A DNA stretch of 6,895 nt from Chlorobiales bacterium. Its GTDB lineage: Bacteria > Bacteroidota > Chlorobiia > Chlorobiales > Chlorobiaceae. The position numbers and the translations under genes are program-made. Location: assembly GCA_022360355.1 (NCBI GenBank), contig JAKSCY010000747.1:1-6895 (forward strand), written 5' to 3'. The notes beneath the pieces were generated by a model. It was not told the DNA's origin, ran no database searches, and saw only the letters and a program-made list of their open reading frames with translations. Of the stretch, positions 6,200-6,895 are shown one piece after another (position 1 is the first letter of the stretch; every line of letters begins with the position of its first letter).

Positions 6200-6895
6200 T
6201 CATGTATCGAGACTTGATGCCGCTTGCTTGAAATAGCGCTCAAATGACCCCTGGGGAGCAGCGTCCTGCTGAATAAGTTCGAATGTCAGATTTTGAGCTT
6301 CAGGAATCCACAAAGCTTCCACAGCAGCTTCGGCGACATCGCTTCGATTAATTGTTCCTGTTTCAATCCTGTCTCCTGTATCAAATACCATCTCATGCTG
6401 AAGAGATTCTCCTCCGTCGACCAACCCTCCCGGCCTCAAAATGGTATAGCTGAAACCTTTCTCACTGTAGAGTCTTCTCACTTCGTTCTCACCCTCAAGT
6501 TTCATCATCAATACGTTACCATACTTGTTAAGAGGATGATCAGGTTTGGTAACCGCCAGTGAGCTGACAAGGATAAACCGCTCAACACCAAGCTCTTTTG
6601 ATCGAGAGGCAAAACGCATTACACCATCCCTGTCGATAGCGGAAGGTGGGGGTGACTCCGGGTCCGTAACGTTACCGCCAATCGCGCAAATCACGGCATC
6701 AGCATTCTTCACCGCAGCATCAATATCGCCCTCACGCTCAATGCTCCCTATGGTAAGCCGATCGACCACTTCCGGACCGAAAATCTCCAGGGCTTTCTCC
6801 CCGGAACGCACGAAAAGACGATAGTCTATACCATAGTGCATCAGGCGTTTCACCACCCATTGACCTGTTCGTCCGGTAGCTCCGGCAACCAGAAC
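6200..6895 (-). CDS. Atypical SDR, NAD(P)-binding NmrA/SDR_a5-like protein, N-terminus beyond the window
   Basis: A partial gene of 231 codons plus stop; the frame runs off the right edge with no start. It opens with VLVAGATGRTGQWVV, the first beta strand and the GxxGxxG dinucleotide-binding loop of atypical (extended-like) SDRs, so only a few residues are missing. It continues with a nucleotide-edge VRSG, AVICAIGG after the fourth strand, ERFILVSSLAV, KPDHPLNKYGN with a nearby Lys/Glu helix, YTILRPGGLVDGG, and the late helix SDVAEAAVEAL. The HPLN..GN and TI.R.GGL.D pattern is that of the plant At2g37660/At5g02240 and bacterial YwnB group, small NAD(P)-dependent proteins of mostly unknown substrate. 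It is too short for the BciA 8-vinyl reductase. A GTG or ATG inside the window (6856, 6841) would cut off the dinucleotide-binding motif and so is not the start. It is convergent with the NOL/NYC1-like SDR. Confidence 0.85.
   Translation of the reverse strand, partial: VLVAGATGRTGQWVVKRLMHYGIDYRLFVRSGEKALEIFGPEVVDRLTIGSIEREGDIDAAVKNADAVICAIGGNVTDPESPPPSAIDRDGVMRFASRSKELGVERFILVSSLAVTKPDHPLNKYGNVLMMKLEGENEVRRLYSEKGFSYTILRPGGLVDGGESLQHEMVFDTGDRIETGTINRSDVAEAAVEALWIPEAQNLTFELIQQDAAPQGSFERYFKQAASSLDT

Noticed and set aside
6188..6216. CAAGTC/GACTTG inverted repeat between the convergent genes
   Set aside because: Only six pairs with a 17-base loop, and no T-run on either side, so not a convincing bidirectional terminator.

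Overview
The window most likely comes from a green sulfur bacterium (Chlorobiaceae; Chlorobium, Prosthecochloris or a relative). Three things point there. One gene encodes a [2Fe-2S] protein of the type found in chlorosome envelopes. A small broken gene matches the Chlorobium 2[4Fe-4S] ferredoxin, including its characteristic C-x8-C-x3-CP second half. A short-chain dehydrogenase resembles chlorophyll b reductase. Base composition is moderate and coding density is high. The assignment is inferred from protein resemblance, not from a marker gene.

Layout, left to right. (1) Positions 1-3272, minus strand: one uninterrupted frame for a fused HyuA-HyuB ATP-dependent 5-oxoprolinase. Its C-terminus lies beyond the left edge. 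(2) 3273-3482: a divergent intergenic region. (3) 3483-3850, plus strand: a small zinc-ribbon protein gene overlaps the start of a ferredoxin gene that has lost its centre and carries a frameshift. A strong intrinsic terminator begins at the ferredoxin's stop codon. (4) 3970-5037, plus strand: an N-terminal [2Fe-2S] domain joined to a C-terminal DUF4332 helix-hairpin-helix domain. (5) 5038-5302: A/T-rich spacer. (6) 5303-6187, plus strand: a NOL/NYC1-like SDR starting at TTG, with a histidine where the catalytic tyrosine normally sits. (7) 6200-6895, minus strand, convergent with the SDR: an atypical NAD(P)-binding SDR of the NmrA/SDR_a5 type, cut at its N-terminus by the right edge.

No mobile element, CRISPR array, tRNA or rRNA was seen. 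The plus-strand genes share an iron-sulfur and pigment/chlorosome flavour, but wide spacers and a terminator separate them, so they are neighbours rather than one operon. The items most worth a second look are the collapsed ferredoxin (or possible +1 recoding site), the [2Fe-2S]-DUF4332 architecture, and the tyrosine-to-histidine change in the chlorophyll-b-reductase-like SDR.
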